A stretch of 64,000 bases of DNA from JALYGJ01 sp963781705 (GTDB lineage: Bacteria > Chloroflexota > Limnocylindria > Limnocylindrales > CSP1-4): contig CAWAGP010000010.1 of assembly GCA_963781705.1 (NCBI GenBank), positions 868,001 through 932,000 on the forward strand, given 5' to 3'. The position numbers and the translations under genes are program-made. Below the pieces are notes generated by a model. That model had not been told where the DNA came from, searched no databases, and saw only the letters and a list, made by a program, of their open reading frames with translations. Below are positions 9,311-20,283 of this stretch, piece after piece; position 1 is the stretch's first letter; every line of letters begins with the position of its first letter.

Positions 9311-10540
9311 ATGACCGCTGAGGCCGTGCCCGTCATGCCCGCCGCGCCCGAGCCTGCGCCCGATGCCGCGCCGGCCGGCAGGGATCGCCTGTCACGCCGC
9401 GTGCATGCCGTTCCGCCGTCGGGTATCCGCAAGTTCTTCGACGTCATCGCGACCATGCCCGATGTCATCAGCCTGGGCGTTGGCGAGCCGGACTTCACCA
9501 CGCCGCCGCAGATCATCGAGGAGGGCGTACGCTCGCTGCGCAGCGGGCGCACCCACTACACCAGCAACTACGGCACGCTCGAGCTGCGCCGCGCGCTGGC
9601 CACCCACCTCGAGCGGCTGTACGGGTTGAGTTACAACCCGGAGAACGAGGTCTGCGTCACGGTGGGCGCGTCTGAAGCGGTCGCCGCGACGATGGCTGCG
9701 CTGGTCGACCCGGGTGACGAAGTCGTGCTGCACGAGCCGTCATACGTCGCCTACCTGCCGTCGATCGTCTTCAACGGCGGCGTGCCGGTCCTCGTTCCGA
9801 CCACGGCCGAGAACAACTTCGAACTGCGTCCGGAGGCACTCGAAGCGGCCATCACGCCGCGCACCAAGGTGCTCTTCCTGGGTTACCCATGCAATCCGAC
9901 CGGTGCCGTGCTCAGTTCGGAAACACTGCGGGCAGTGGCCGACATCGCCGTGCGCCACGACCTGGTCGTCGTCAGCGACGAGATCTACGACCGGCTGGTC
10001 TATGGCGGCCATCAGCACACGCCGATCGCCAGCCTGCCCGGCATGCGCGAGCGCACCGCGCTCATCGGCGGCTTCTCCAAGGCGTACGCGATGACCGGGT
10101 GGCGGGTCGGCTACGTATGCGCCCCGCGCGAAATCCTCGACGGCATCGTCAAGGTCCACCAGTACGACATCATGTCGGCGCCGACGACCGCCCAGGACGC
10201 CGCGGTGGTTGCGCTCAAGGGCGCCGAGCAGGATGTCCTGCGCATGGTCGGGGAGTATGACCGCCGGCGGAAGATGTTCGTCGCCGGGCTGAACGAGATC
10301 GGCCTGCCCACGGTCGACCCACGCGGCGCTTTCTATGCCTTCCCGAGCATTCGCTCGAGCGGTCTGTCGAGCGAGGAGTTCAGCGAACGCCTGCTGTTCG
10401 AGCAGAAGGTCGCCGTCGTCCCCGGCAATGCGTTCGGGCCATCCGGCGAGGGCCACGTGCGCGCCACCCTGGCGACCAGCTACGAGGATCTCGAGGAGGC
10501 GCTGCGCCGCATCGGCGCGTTCCTCGCCACGGACCACTGA
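9311..10540 (+). CDS. PLP-dependent class I/II aminotransferase
   Basis: A 409-residue fold-type I aminotransferase of the AspC/aromatic type. It has the substrate-binding start VISLGVGEPDFTTPPQI, the PLP-phosphate/Asn region GYPCNPTGAV, the Asp/Tyr segment SDEIYDRLVY, and the Schiff-base lysine in GGFSKAYAMTGWRVGY. A Pro/Ala-rich N-terminal extension of about 30 residues precedes the fold. A good Shine-Dalgarno supports ATG 9311. The amino donor and acceptor cannot be assigned; aspartate, aromatic or alanine-type specificity are all possible. Confidence 0.9.
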   Translation: MTAEAVPVMPAAPEPAPDAAPAGRDRLSRRVHAVPPSGIRKFFDVIATMPDVISLGVGEPDFTTPPQIIEEGVRSLRSGRTHYTSNYGTLELRRALATHLERLYGLSYNPENEVCVTVGASEAVAATMAALVDPGDEVVLHEPSYVAYLPSIVFNGGVPVLVPTTAENNFELRPEALEAAITPRTKVLFLGYPCNPTGAVLSSETLRAVADIAVRHDLVVVSDEIYDRLVYGGHQHTPIASLPGMRERTALIGGFSKAYAMTGWRVGYVCAPREILDGIVKVHQYDIMSAPTTAQDAAVVALKGAEQDVLRMVGEYDRRRKMFVAGLNEIGLPTVDPRGAFYAFPSIRSSGLSSEEFSERLLFEQKVAVVPGNAFGPSGEGHVRATLATSYEDLEEALRRIGAFLATDH

Positions 10541-10543
10541 CCC

Positions 10544-10639
10544 GTGCGCCCTGGAGGGGTCCTGGCCGTGGTGGCGCTGGTACTCGTCGCCGCGGGCGCC
10601 GGCAATTTGACTGGATCGGCGCACGGAGCTGCGCACTGA
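10544..10639 (+). CDS. Possible 31-residue hydrophobic peptide
   Basis: A GTG frame fills almost the whole gap between the aminotransferase and gatB. The product has a hydrophobic core (VLAVVALVLVAAGAG) and could span the membrane once. It begins 3 nt after the upstream stop and ends 19 nt before gatB. No clear ribosome binding site is present, and codon use alone cannot separate it from noise at this length. Confidence 0.25.
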   Translation: MRPGGVLAVVALVLVAAGAGNLTGSAHGAAH

Positions 10640-10658
10640 GGTCTGCGAAACTGGCGTC

Positions 10659-12130
<1,472 letters not shown>

Positions 12131-12134
<4 letters not shown>

Positions 12135-12409
12135 TCAACATCGTCCTGTGGCTGGCCGGCGTCGTGCTGGTGATCGGCGCTGTGTGGCGGGTTCGGACGC
12201 CCTTCGCGCGACTCGGCGAGCTCGACCGCCTGGCCGAGAATGCGCGCCGCTATGACTCGTGGCGCGGCGGTCGGTCGGCAACGGCGGCCGGCGGCGAGCG
12301 CACCGGCGCCGACGAGATGCGCGACCTGCTGCGCCGGCAGGTCTACATATGGACCGGTGCCGGCATCGTGGGCATCATCCTGCTTATTGCCGGCTTCGCC
12401 GTCCACTAG
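12131..12409 (+). CDS. Small membrane protein with two predicted helices
   Basis: A 92-residue protein with a hydrophobic N-terminus (INIVLWLAGVVLVIGAVW) and a hydrophobic C-terminus (IWTGAGIVGIILLIAGFAV) around a basic, charged middle. Both ends probably span the membrane, with the loop in the cytoplasm. No family is recognised. The ATG overlaps the gatB stop as ATGA. Its own stop TAG lies inside the CTAG target of the IS element immediately downstream, so the insertion left this gene intact. Before the insertion the phosphotriesterase-like gene began 8 nt after this stop, so the two were probably one operon. Confidence 0.65.
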
Positions 12410-12438
12410 TTGTGATTCCCGGACACGTTGTTGACAAG
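12410..12438 (+). repeat. Left terminal inverted repeat of the IS481-like element
   Basis: It begins TTGTGATTCCCGG and ends GTTGTTGACAAG. Compared with the reverse complement of the right end it differs only at three of the four bases after the shared TTGTGATTCCCG. Confidence 0.9.
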
Positions 12439-12495
12439 TGAGGGCCTCGCTGCATGGTGAGGGGTGTTCAAGCACCGCACCAGCAGGAGGCTCTC

Positions 12496-13449
12496 GTGGC
12501 TCATCGTAGTGCCCGACTCAGCGTGTTCTCGCGCCAGCTTTTGGTCGATCGAGTGGTGGTCTTGGGCAAGCCCGTGGCGATGGTCGCAATTGAGCTCGGC
12601 GTCAGCCGGGCGACGGGCTACAAGTGGGTCCGCCGCTATCGCGCTGAAGGCGTGACCGGACTCGAGGACCGCAGCTCGCGGCCGCACCGTTCGCCGCGCG
12701 CGCTGCCCGCCGAGCAGATCGCGGTCATTCTCGGCGCGCGGGTCAGCCAGCGCTTCGGCCCGCACCGCCTGGCGTACCTCACGGGCCACCCGCGCTCGAC
12801 CATCAGCGACGTCCTGACGCGCGCCGGCATGAGTCGGCTCGATCACGCCGACAAGCTCACCGGCGCGCCGCTGCGCTACGTCGCCTGCCACCCTGGGGCG
12901 CTCCTCCACCAGGACCACAAGAAGCTCGGTCGGATCCCCGCCGGCGGTGGCCACCGGGTGCTCGGACGGGAGCGCGGCCCAAGCCGCCACCGGGGCGGCG
13001 GCTACGACCACCTCGAGGTGTTCATCGACGACACCACCAGGCTCGGCTTCGTGGCGCTGGTCGAGGACGAGCGGCCAGCCAGCGCGGTCGATGCCCTCGA
13101 GCGGGCGGCCGCCTTCTATGCCGCGCGCGGTATCCGCATCGAGCGGATGCTGACCGACAACGGATCGGCCTACCGCAGCCGGGCCTACGCAGCGGCGCTC
13201 GACCAGCTCGCCATCCGCCACAAGCGCACCCGGCCCTACCGGCCACAGACCAACGGCAAGGCCGAGCGTTTCATCAAGACGTTGCTCGCCGAGTGGGCCT
13301 ACGCGCGTCCATATCGGTCGAACGACGAGCGCCTCGAGGCCCTGCCAGAATGGCTGCGGATCTACAACCATGGTCGTCCCCACACCGCGCTCGACGGACT
13401 GACGCCGCACCAGGCGCTTGTCAACAACGTCGACGGGAATCACAACTAG
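12496..13449 (+). CDS. IS481-family transposase
   Basis: The 317-residue product has an N-terminal helix-turn-helix (MVAIELGVSRATGYKW) and an rve-type DDE core: first Asp in LHQDHKKLG, second in MLTDNGSAYRS, Glu in NGKAERFIKTLLAEW. GTG 12496 is chosen because AGGAGG lies 7 nt upstream (12484-12489); an in-frame GTG at 12454 would lack a binding site. The last codons lie in the right inverted repeat, and the stop TAG is supplied by the flanking CTAG target copy rather than by the element itself. Confidence 0.92.
   Translation: MAHRSARLSVFSRQLLVDRVVVLGKPVAMVAIELGVSRATGYKWVRRYRAEGVTGLEDRSSRPHRSPRALPAEQIAVILGARVSQRFGPHRLAYLTGHPRSTISDVLTRAGMSRLDHADKLTGAPLRYVACHPGALLHQDHKKLGRIPAGGGHRVLGRERGPSRHRGGGYDHLEVFIDDTTRLGFVALVEDERPASAVDALERAAAFYAARGIRIERMLTDNGSAYRSRAYAAALDQLAIRHKRTRPYRPQTNGKAERFIKTLLAEWAYARPYRSNDERLEALPEWLRIYNHGRPHTALDGLTPHQALVNNVDGNHN
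13417..13445 (-). repeat. Right terminal inverted repeat of the IS481-like element
   Basis: Inverted partner of 12410-12438. It also encodes the C-terminal residues LVNNVDGNHN of the transposase. Confidence 0.9.
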
Positions 13450-13457
13450 CCGCTGCC

Positions 13458-14372
13458 GTGTTGTCCGCCATCCAGTCGGTCAACGGCCCGGTTGCGATCG
13501 ACCGGCTCGGAGTGGTCGTGCCGCACGAGCACACATTCATCGACCTGCTGCGCGAGTACCGCGCCAACGGGCTGATCAACGATCCGGAGCTGGTCCGCGC
13601 CGAGCTGGTCAGGTTCAGAGAGGCTGGTGGTTCGACGCTGGTCGACCTGACCTCGCGTGGCCTGCGTCCTCAGCCACAGCTGAACCGCCGGGTGGCGATG
13701 GATAGCGGCGTGAACGTGATCATGGGCACCGGCTTCTACCGCAGCCCCTACCTCGACGTGGATTGGTTCGAGCGCCAATCGATCGACGACGTGGCCGAGA
13801 TCCTGATCCGCGACATCGAAGAGGGGATCGACGACACCGGCGTGCGTGCCGGAATCATCGGCGAGATCGGCTGCGAGCGTGAGTTCAGTGCGGCCGAGGA
13901 GAAGTCCTTCCGGGCGGCCGCACGCGCCCACCAGGCGACCGGCGTGACGATTTCCACCCACGCCGCGCGCTGGCCGGTGGGTCTTGCCCAGCTCGATCTG
14001 CTCGAGTCAGAAGGCGTGCCCGCTGCACGTGTGATCATCGGCCATTGCGACATGGTGCCCGACCGCGACTATCACCGTGCCGTCGCCGAGCGGGGAGCAT
14101 GGGTCGAGTTCGACACGATCCAGGCGGGCAACGAGTATCACCTCGGGCGGACCGTACGCGCCATCCAGGCGCTCGTCGACGCAGGCTTCGCCGATCGGCT
14201 CCTGCTGTCGCACGATGTCTGCCTCGAATCGCACCTGGAGGCCTGTGGCGGGTCGGGCTACGGCTACATTCTGCGCTCTTTCATCGGCCGCTTGGAGGCA
14301 AGTGGCCTGGCGCCGAGCCTGGTCCGGGCCTTCGTCACCGACAATCCGGCACGGGCGCTCAGCGGCGCCTGA
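13458..14372 (+). CDS. Phosphotriesterase-family metal hydrolase
   Basis: A 304-residue amidohydrolase-fold protein of the PTE/PHP group. The expected metal ligands are visible: the HxH pair in VVPHEHTF, Glu in GIIGEIGCE (the PHP-like bridging position, often carboxy-Lys in true PTE), His in TISTHAAR, His in VIIGHCDMVP, and Asp in LLSHDVC. The family hydrolyses lactones, phosphotriesters or unknown esters; the substrate is not evident. GTG 13458 is selected because upstream in-frame sequence belongs to the IS. The 3' end overlaps the convergent CoA-binding gene by 14 bp. Confidence 0.88.
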   Translation: MLSAIQSVNGPVAIDRLGVVVPHEHTFIDLLREYRANGLINDPELVRAELVRFREAGGSTLVDLTSRGLRPQPQLNRRVAMDSGVNVIMGTGFYRSPYLDVDWFERQSIDDVAEILIRDIEEGIDDTGVRAGIIGEIGCEREFSAAEEKSFRAAARAHQATGVTISTHAARWPVGLAQLDLLESEGVPAARVIIGHCDMVPDRDYHRAVAERGAWVEFDTIQAGNEYHLGRTVRAIQALVDAGFADRLLLSHDVCLESHLEACGGSGYGYILRSFIGRLEASGLAPSLVRAFVTDNPARALSGA

Positions 14373-14829
14373 CCGTACGGATCGAGGGACTGCGTCGGTG
14401 TTCGATCTTGGTGCAACGATCCATTACGACCTGCAGGCCGCCTTCGTGGGCGATGCGCGCTGCGTCCCAGTTGACGACACCGAGCTGTAGCCACAGAGCG
14501 CGGGCACTGCAGGCGACGGCCTCGACGGCGATCTGCGGCGTCAACTCGGAGCGGCGGAAGACATCGACGAGGTCGAAGCGGCCGGTGGCGGCGGTGGCCG
14601 TAGCGAGGTCGGGGTAGGCGGGTACGCCAAGCACCTGGTCCACGTTGGGGTTGATCGGGACCACGTCGTAGCCCTGCTCGAGCAGGTAGCGCATCACACC
14701 GTGCGATGGCCGGCCGGCCCTGGGTGACGCGCCGACCAGCGCGATGCGCCGCGTCCGCGCCAACAGCTCGGCCGGTTCGTCACCCTGCAACAGCGGGATC
14801 GGGCCGGTGCCCTCCTGGGCGTCGAGCAC
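14359..14829 (-). CDS. CoA-binding domain protein (YccU-like)
   Basis: A 156-residue Rossmann-like protein of the CoA_binding_2 family. It has the nucleotide-binding start RRIALVGASPRAGRPSHGVM, the motif GYDVVPINPN and the conserved C-terminal DRCTKIEHRR. Such proteins bind CoA or acyl-CoA; the in vivo role is poorly known. It starts 29 nt after the permease stop on the same strand, so it is probably the last gene of the nucleoside transporter operon. The GTG start is the earliest that keeps a full domain. Confidence 0.8.
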   Translation of the reverse strand: MLDAQEGTGPIPLLQGDEPAELLARTRRIALVGASPRAGRPSHGVMRYLLEQGYDVVPINPNVDQVLGVPAYPDLATATAATGRFDLVDVFRRSELTPQIAVEAVACSARALWLQLGVVNWDAARIAHEGGLQVVMDRCTKIEHRRSPSIRTVRRR

Positions 14830-14858
14830 ATCACGCGCGCGCTGGCGGTCGGCCGATG

Positions 14859-15917
14859 TCAGGTCGTCGCCTCGCGCTCGTAGGGCTTGCCGTCGGCCGC
14901 CGGCGGGATGCTCCGGCCGATCACGCCGGCCAGGACGACGATCGTGACCAGGTATGGCAGTGCGTCGTAGAACTGTGGCGGTATGCCTTTCAGCAGATCG
15001 CCAAGGTCGTTGTGCGGCGCGGCGAACAGGATGGCTCGGCTGATGGCACTTGACGACGCGAACAGGAGGGCTGCGCCGAACGCGCCAATCGGCGTCCAGC
15101 GGCCGACGATCATAGCCGCCAGGCCGATGAAGCCGCGGCCGGCGGTCATGCCGGCCTGGAACGACGTGGTCAGCTCCATCGACAAATATGCGCCACCGAG
15201 CGCCGCGATCATGCCCGACATGATCACGTTGCGGTAGCGCAGGCGGATGACGTCGATGCCGACGGTCTCGGCCGCGCGCGGGTGCTCGCCCGCCGCCCGT
15301 GTGCGCAGGCCCCAGCGCGACCGGAACAGCCAGATCTGCAGGAAGATCATGAGAATGATCGCGCTGATGGCGATCGGGCCCTGGGCAAAGATCGCGTTGA
15401 TCAGCCAGCCGAAGATGGGCAGATTGACCAGCCCTTCGGGCAGCTGCAACGGCTGGAACCCGCCGGCGCCCTGCGGCGATGACTTCGAGATCAGCGTGTT
15501 GAGGTAGCCGGTCATGCCCACCGCGGCGATGTTGATGATCACGCCGCTGATGATCTGGTCGGCGCGCACGGATATCGCCAGCCAGGCGTGCAGGGCCGAC
15601 AGGATCATGCCCGACAGCAGCGCCGCGACCAGCGCGATGAGCAGCGGGGGAGTGATGCCGAAGATCGCCGTTGGCGTGCTCGGCCCGAGTACCGCCAGCG
15701 CCACGACGCCGGCCACCCAGCCCACGAACGCCGCGGTGAGCATGATCCCTTCGAGGCCGATGTTGACCACGCCTGAGCGCTCACACACCACGCCGGTCAT
15801 GGCCGCCAGCGCGATGGGGATGGAGACCGCCACCGCGGCATGGGCAAGGAATGGCAGTTGGTCGAGGATGAAGGCGAAGAACTGGATGATCAGCCCAAGG
15901 ATCGGGATATCGGTCAC
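14859..15917 (-). CDS. ABC transporter permease, nucleoside/BMP type (YufQ/NupQ-like)
   Basis: A 352-residue multi-span permease of the branched-chain amino acid/nucleoside superfamily. The conserved segment ERSGVVNIGLEGIMLTAAF, typical of the second permease of BMP-linked nucleoside importers, is present, and about nine hydrophobic helices follow. The start GTG 15917 overlaps the stop of the upstream permease as GTGA; an in-frame extension to 15995 would lie inside that gene and is rejected. It pairs with 15914-17053 to form the channel. Confidence 0.9.
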   Translation of the reverse strand: MTDIPILGLIIQFFAFILDQLPFLAHAAVAVSIPIALAAMTGVVCERSGVVNIGLEGIMLTAAFVGWVAGVVALAVLGPSTPTAIFGITPPLLIALVAALLSGMILSALHAWLAISVRADQIISGVIINIAAVGMTGYLNTLISKSSPQGAGGFQPLQLPEGLVNLPIFGWLINAIFAQGPIAISAIILMIFLQIWLFRSRWGLRTRAAGEHPRAAETVGIDVIRLRYRNVIMSGMIAALGGAYLSMELTTSFQAGMTAGRGFIGLAAMIVGRWTPIGAFGAALLFASSSAISRAILFAAPHNDLGDLLKGIPPQFYDALPYLVTIVVLAGVIGRSIPPAADGKPYEREATT

Positions 15918-17053
15918 GCCCCAGCCTCGTTCGTGGTTGAGATCGGCGTGCCGGCCAGGGTCGTGGGTGTGTCTTCGCGCTCCCGGAAAAGCCATTTGAA
16001 CAGAACGCTGGCCACCAGGAACAACAGGATGATGGCCTGTACGAGGTCGACCAGCTCGACCGGTACGCCGGCTTTGATCTGCATCAGCAGCGCGCCGGCG
16101 CGCATCGCGCCGAAGAGGATGGCGGCGAGCATGATGCCCACGGGATGCGAGCGGCCCAGCAGCGCGACGGTGATTGCATCGAAGCCCACCGTGGTGCTGA
16201 AGGAAGCCGTCATCTGGTGGTTGATGCCCATGATGTTGCCCGCCCCGGCAAGTCCGGCCAGTAGCCCGGCGAGGCTCATCGTCAGCACTATCACGCGGCG
16301 TGGCTTCATGCCGGCGTAGCGGGATGCGTCGGGGTTGGCGCCTACGGCTCGGATCTCGAATCCGCGCGTGGTCCTGAACAGCAGGAACCAGATGATCGGC
16401 ACGGCCAGGAAGGCGATCACGATGCCAAGGTGGCCGTCGCGGCCGATCAGGATGGGTAGCGCCGCGTCACCGACGGCGGCCGTCACCGGCTGCGGCGACT
16501 TGGGCAGTCGTAACGGCCCGACCACCAACCACGAGAGGACCGCGATCGCGGTGTAGTTGAGCATGATCGTGGTGACCACTTCGTGGGCGCCGGAGACGGC
16601 CTTCAGGACGCCCGGGATGAAGCCCCATGCTGCTCCGGCGAGGCAGCCGGCCAGCAGCGCCAGGGGAATGGCGATCCACGGGCCGCTGTCGCCAAAGATC
16701 TGCCCGGCCGCCACGGCGGCAACGGCGCCCATCAGGAACTGACCCTGTGCGCCGATGTTGAACAGGCCGCCGCGGAAGCCGAGGCCGATGCCCAAACCGG
16801 CCAGCATCAGCGGCGCTGCCTGGACGAGGGTCTCGACGCGGCCGTTGTCGCTGCCCAGTGAGCCTTCGAAGAGGGCCGAATAGGCGGTCAGAGGCAGTCC
16901 CAGGTCGAACTGATGGCCGGGCACGAGCCAGCTGGACAGGACGATGACGACCGCTCCGGCAAGTACCGCCAGGATGATCGCCACGAGCGGCAGCGCGAGT
17001 TGCGCCCAAGTCTGCCGCACGGCCGATACGAGCCAGGAGCCGAGCCGGTTCAC
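15914..17053 (-). CDS. ABC transporter permease, nucleoside/BMP type (YufP/NupP-like)
   Basis: A 379-residue permease with the family region LVQAAPLMLAGLGIGLGFRG followed by FNIGAQGQFLMGAVAA, as in NupP/YufP. The C-terminus is charged and cytoplasmic (KWLFREREDT). GTG 17053 with an upstream GAGGA is the start; the longer open frame runs back through the ATPase gene and is spurious. It lies 10 nt after the ATPase and overlaps the second permease by 4 nt, forming one transcription unit. Confidence 0.9.
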   Translation of the reverse strand: MNRLGSWLVSAVRQTWAQLALPLVAIILAVLAGAVVIVLSSWLVPGHQFDLGLPLTAYSALFEGSLGSDNGRVETLVQAAPLMLAGLGIGLGFRGGLFNIGAQGQFLMGAVAAVAAGQIFGDSGPWIAIPLALLAGCLAGAAWGFIPGVLKAVSGAHEVVTTIMLNYTAIAVLSWLVVGPLRLPKSPQPVTAAVGDAALPILIGRDGHLGIVIAFLAVPIIWFLLFRTTRGFEIRAVGANPDASRYAGMKPRRVIVLTMSLAGLLAGLAGAGNIMGINHQMTASFSTTVGFDAITVALLGRSHPVGIMLAAILFGAMRAGALLMQIKAGVPVELVDLVQAIILLFLVASVLFKWLFREREDTPTTLAGTPISTTNEAGA

Positions 17054-17063
17054 CGGAGCGTCC

Positions 17064-18677
<1,614 letters not shown>

Positions 18678-18709
18678 GCCATGCCCTCTTCAATCGTCCG
18701 GGCGAAAAA

Positions 18710-18741
18710 CGAGCGGGCCGCGATTACTCGCGGCCCGCTCG
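18710..18741 (-). terminator. Rho-independent terminator after the BMP gene
   Basis: A perfect 13-bp stem (18710-18722 with 18729-18741) and a 6-nt loop are followed on the minus strand by GTTTTTC. It lies between the binding-protein gene and the ATPase gene, so it should act as an internal attenuator that favours binding-protein expression. Confidence 0.85.
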
Positions 18742-18764
18742 AGAACCAGCTGGTGGGTCGGCCC

Positions 18765-20072
18765 CTACTGGGCCGTGCCGCAGCTATCGGGCGGACAGGT
18801 CACGACTGACCCGTCCTTCATGCCCGCCAGTGCCGCATCGAGCAGCGCCTGGATGTCGGGCGTGATGAGGCCCTTGCCATCGTGTTCGGGGGAGACGCCG
18901 ATACCGTCATTGGTGGCGTCGAAGTGCAGTACGCCACCGGGACCGGCTGCGGCCGTGCCCGCGGCGATTGCGTTAACCACCTGCTCGACTGAGTTCGACA
19001 GGTGCTTCTCGGCCGAGGTCACGATGCACTGGTAGGTCGTGTCCGTGTCGGCGCTCAGTGACAGCCACTGGTCGACGTCCACGCCGATGCCGTTGATGCC
19101 GGCCGCGCAGGCGGCCTCGAGCACGCCGTTACCGGTCTTGCCAGCGACCTGGAAGAGCACGTCCGGGTGGTTGGTCTGGATGAACTGATTGGCGAACGTC
19201 TTGCCGGTGCCCGGGTCGTTGAAGGCGACGCCGAAGTCCGAGGTCGAAACGTATGCCGAATTCACGGTGATGCTCGGGTTGACCGACTGGGCGCCCAACT
19301 CGTAGCCCTGGATGTAGCGGACGACCGCCGGCACCAGGTTGATGCCACCGATGGCACCGACGTTGGCGTTCTGGCTGATGCTGGCGGCTACGATGCCGGC
19401 CAGATAGCCCGCCTGATCCTCCTGGTACTGCAGGCCAATGAAGTGCGGCAGCAGCACCGTCGGGTCGCCGGCACAGGTGAAGGTCGTGTCGTCATCGCCG
19501 TTGGCGTCGATGCACGGGGCTTGGTCGACGCCGATGAACCAGACGTCCGGGTTGGCCTTGGCCGCGACGATCGTGTCGTGGGTCAGGTTGAAGCCCACCG
19601 TCACGATGACGTTGTAGCCGATATCAAGGAAGCCCTGGATGGCCGTCGCGTACTGCGAGGCATCAGTCGGTACCACGTAGGGGACCACGCCCGCGGGTTC
19701 CGTTGCACCCACGTCGTTCGATCCGTTCTGGGCACCCTCATAGGAGTACTGGTTGAAGTTCTTGTCGTCGATGGTGCCGACATCGGTGACCACCGCGATC
19801 TTGAGATTGGCGCCCATCGGCGTGGTTGGTGGCGGCGTCGGTGTCGGCGTCGGCGCCTCAGTCGGCATCGTGCTGGCCATCTCGGTCGCCATCGCGGTCG
19901 GCGTGGCGTTCGGTGCCGTCGTCGGCATCTCTGTCGCCATCTCTGTCGCCATCTCTGTCGGCGGCGCGATAGTTGTTTGCTCCGTCGGCACCGTGGTGGC
20001 GGGGTTGCTGCCACACGCGGCGACAAGCAGAACGGTCGTCGCTGCAACAGCGATCGACGCGCGTAGTCGCAT
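18765..20072 (-). CDS. BMP-family substrate-binding lipoprotein (nucleoside ABC importer)
   Basis: A 435-residue lipoprotein. The signal peptide ends in the lipobox VAACG, and the mature chain begins with a Thr/Pro linker carrying repeats of TEMA (PTEMATEMATEMPTT). The BMP/PnrA fold starts at LKIAVVTDVGTIDDKNFNQ and includes IVTVGFNLTHDTI and a hinge region near YQEDQAGYLAG. Family members bind purine nucleosides or related ligands; a related subset binds other small molecules. AAGAGGAGG precedes the ATG. It is the first gene of the operon and has its own terminator. Confidence 0.92.
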   Translation of the reverse strand: MRLRASIAVAATTVLLVAACGSNPATTVPTEQTTIAPPTEMATEMATEMPTTAPNATPTAMATEMASTMPTEAPTPTPTPPPTTPMGANLKIAVVTDVGTIDDKNFNQYSYEGAQNGSNDVGATEPAGVVPYVVPTDASQYATAIQGFLDIGYNVIVTVGFNLTHDTIVAAKANPDVWFIGVDQAPCIDANGDDDTTFTCAGDPTVLLPHFIGLQYQEDQAGYLAGIVAASISQNANVGAIGGINLVPAVVRYIQGYELGAQSVNPSITVNSAYVSTSDFGVAFNDPGTGKTFANQFIQTNHPDVLFQVAGKTGNGVLEAACAAGINGIGVDVDQWLSLSADTDTTYQCIVTSAEKHLSNSVEQVVNAIAAGTAAAGPGGVLHFDATNDGIGVSPEHDGKGLITPDIQALLDAALAGMKDGSVVTCPPDSCGTAQ

Positions 20073-20091
20073 CTATGTCCTCCTCTTAGCT

Positions 20092-20119
20092 GGGCGCCGA
20101 ACATGAAATGGCGGCGCCC
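20092..20119 (-). promoter_or_regulatory. Hairpin in the 5' leader of the BMP gene
   Basis: GGGCGCCG (20092-20099) pairs with CGGCGCCC (20112-20119) over a 12-nt loop, just upstream of the AGGAGG of the BMP gene. It could stabilise the leader or regulate translation. No known riboswitch core is recognised. Confidence 0.35.
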
Positions 20120-20178
20120 GCCTGTTCACGCATCGTAGTGCGCGCGCGAGCGAGCCGCAACACGGCTGTGCGTGCCCG

Positions 20179-20184
20179 TATACT
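20179..20184 (+). promoter_or_regulatory. -10 element TATACT for the HD-GYP response regulator
   Basis: TATACT is followed by CGGCCGGT; the 14-nt string matches that before the aminotransferase gene exactly. The leader to the ATG at 20284 would be about 93 nt, with GGAGG near 20274. Confidence 0.6.
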
Positions 20185-20283
20185 CGGCCGGTAAGGCTTC
20201 CCGCACGTGCCCGCTGGAACCTGCCGCGCCGAGGCTCGACGTCCCCGTCATCGATCGCGCCCGGCACTGCTCGGAGGATCCGG

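Larger units (their letters stand above)
12410..13445 (+). mobile_element. IS481-family insertion sequence, 1036 bp, intact
   Basis: The element has 29-bp terminal inverted repeats starting TTGTGATTCCCG, with 26 of 29 positions matching, and encodes one DDE transposase. CTAG occurs directly outside both ends (12406-12409 and 13446-13449) and is read as a 4-bp target duplication; insertion at CTAG is a known habit of the IS481 family. The repeats are well conserved and the gene is open, so the copy looks recent and potentially active. It splits a small membrane gene from the phosphotriesterase-like gene without breaking either frame. Confidence 0.9.

Noticed and set aside
13293..13457. N-terminal extension of the phosphotriesterase-like protein
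   Set aside because: The extension lies inside the IS481-like element and is unrelated to the family.
20092..20119. Riboswitch in the BMP gene leader
   Set aside because: Only one simple hairpin is present; no purine-riboswitch three-way junction or conserved loops can be seen.
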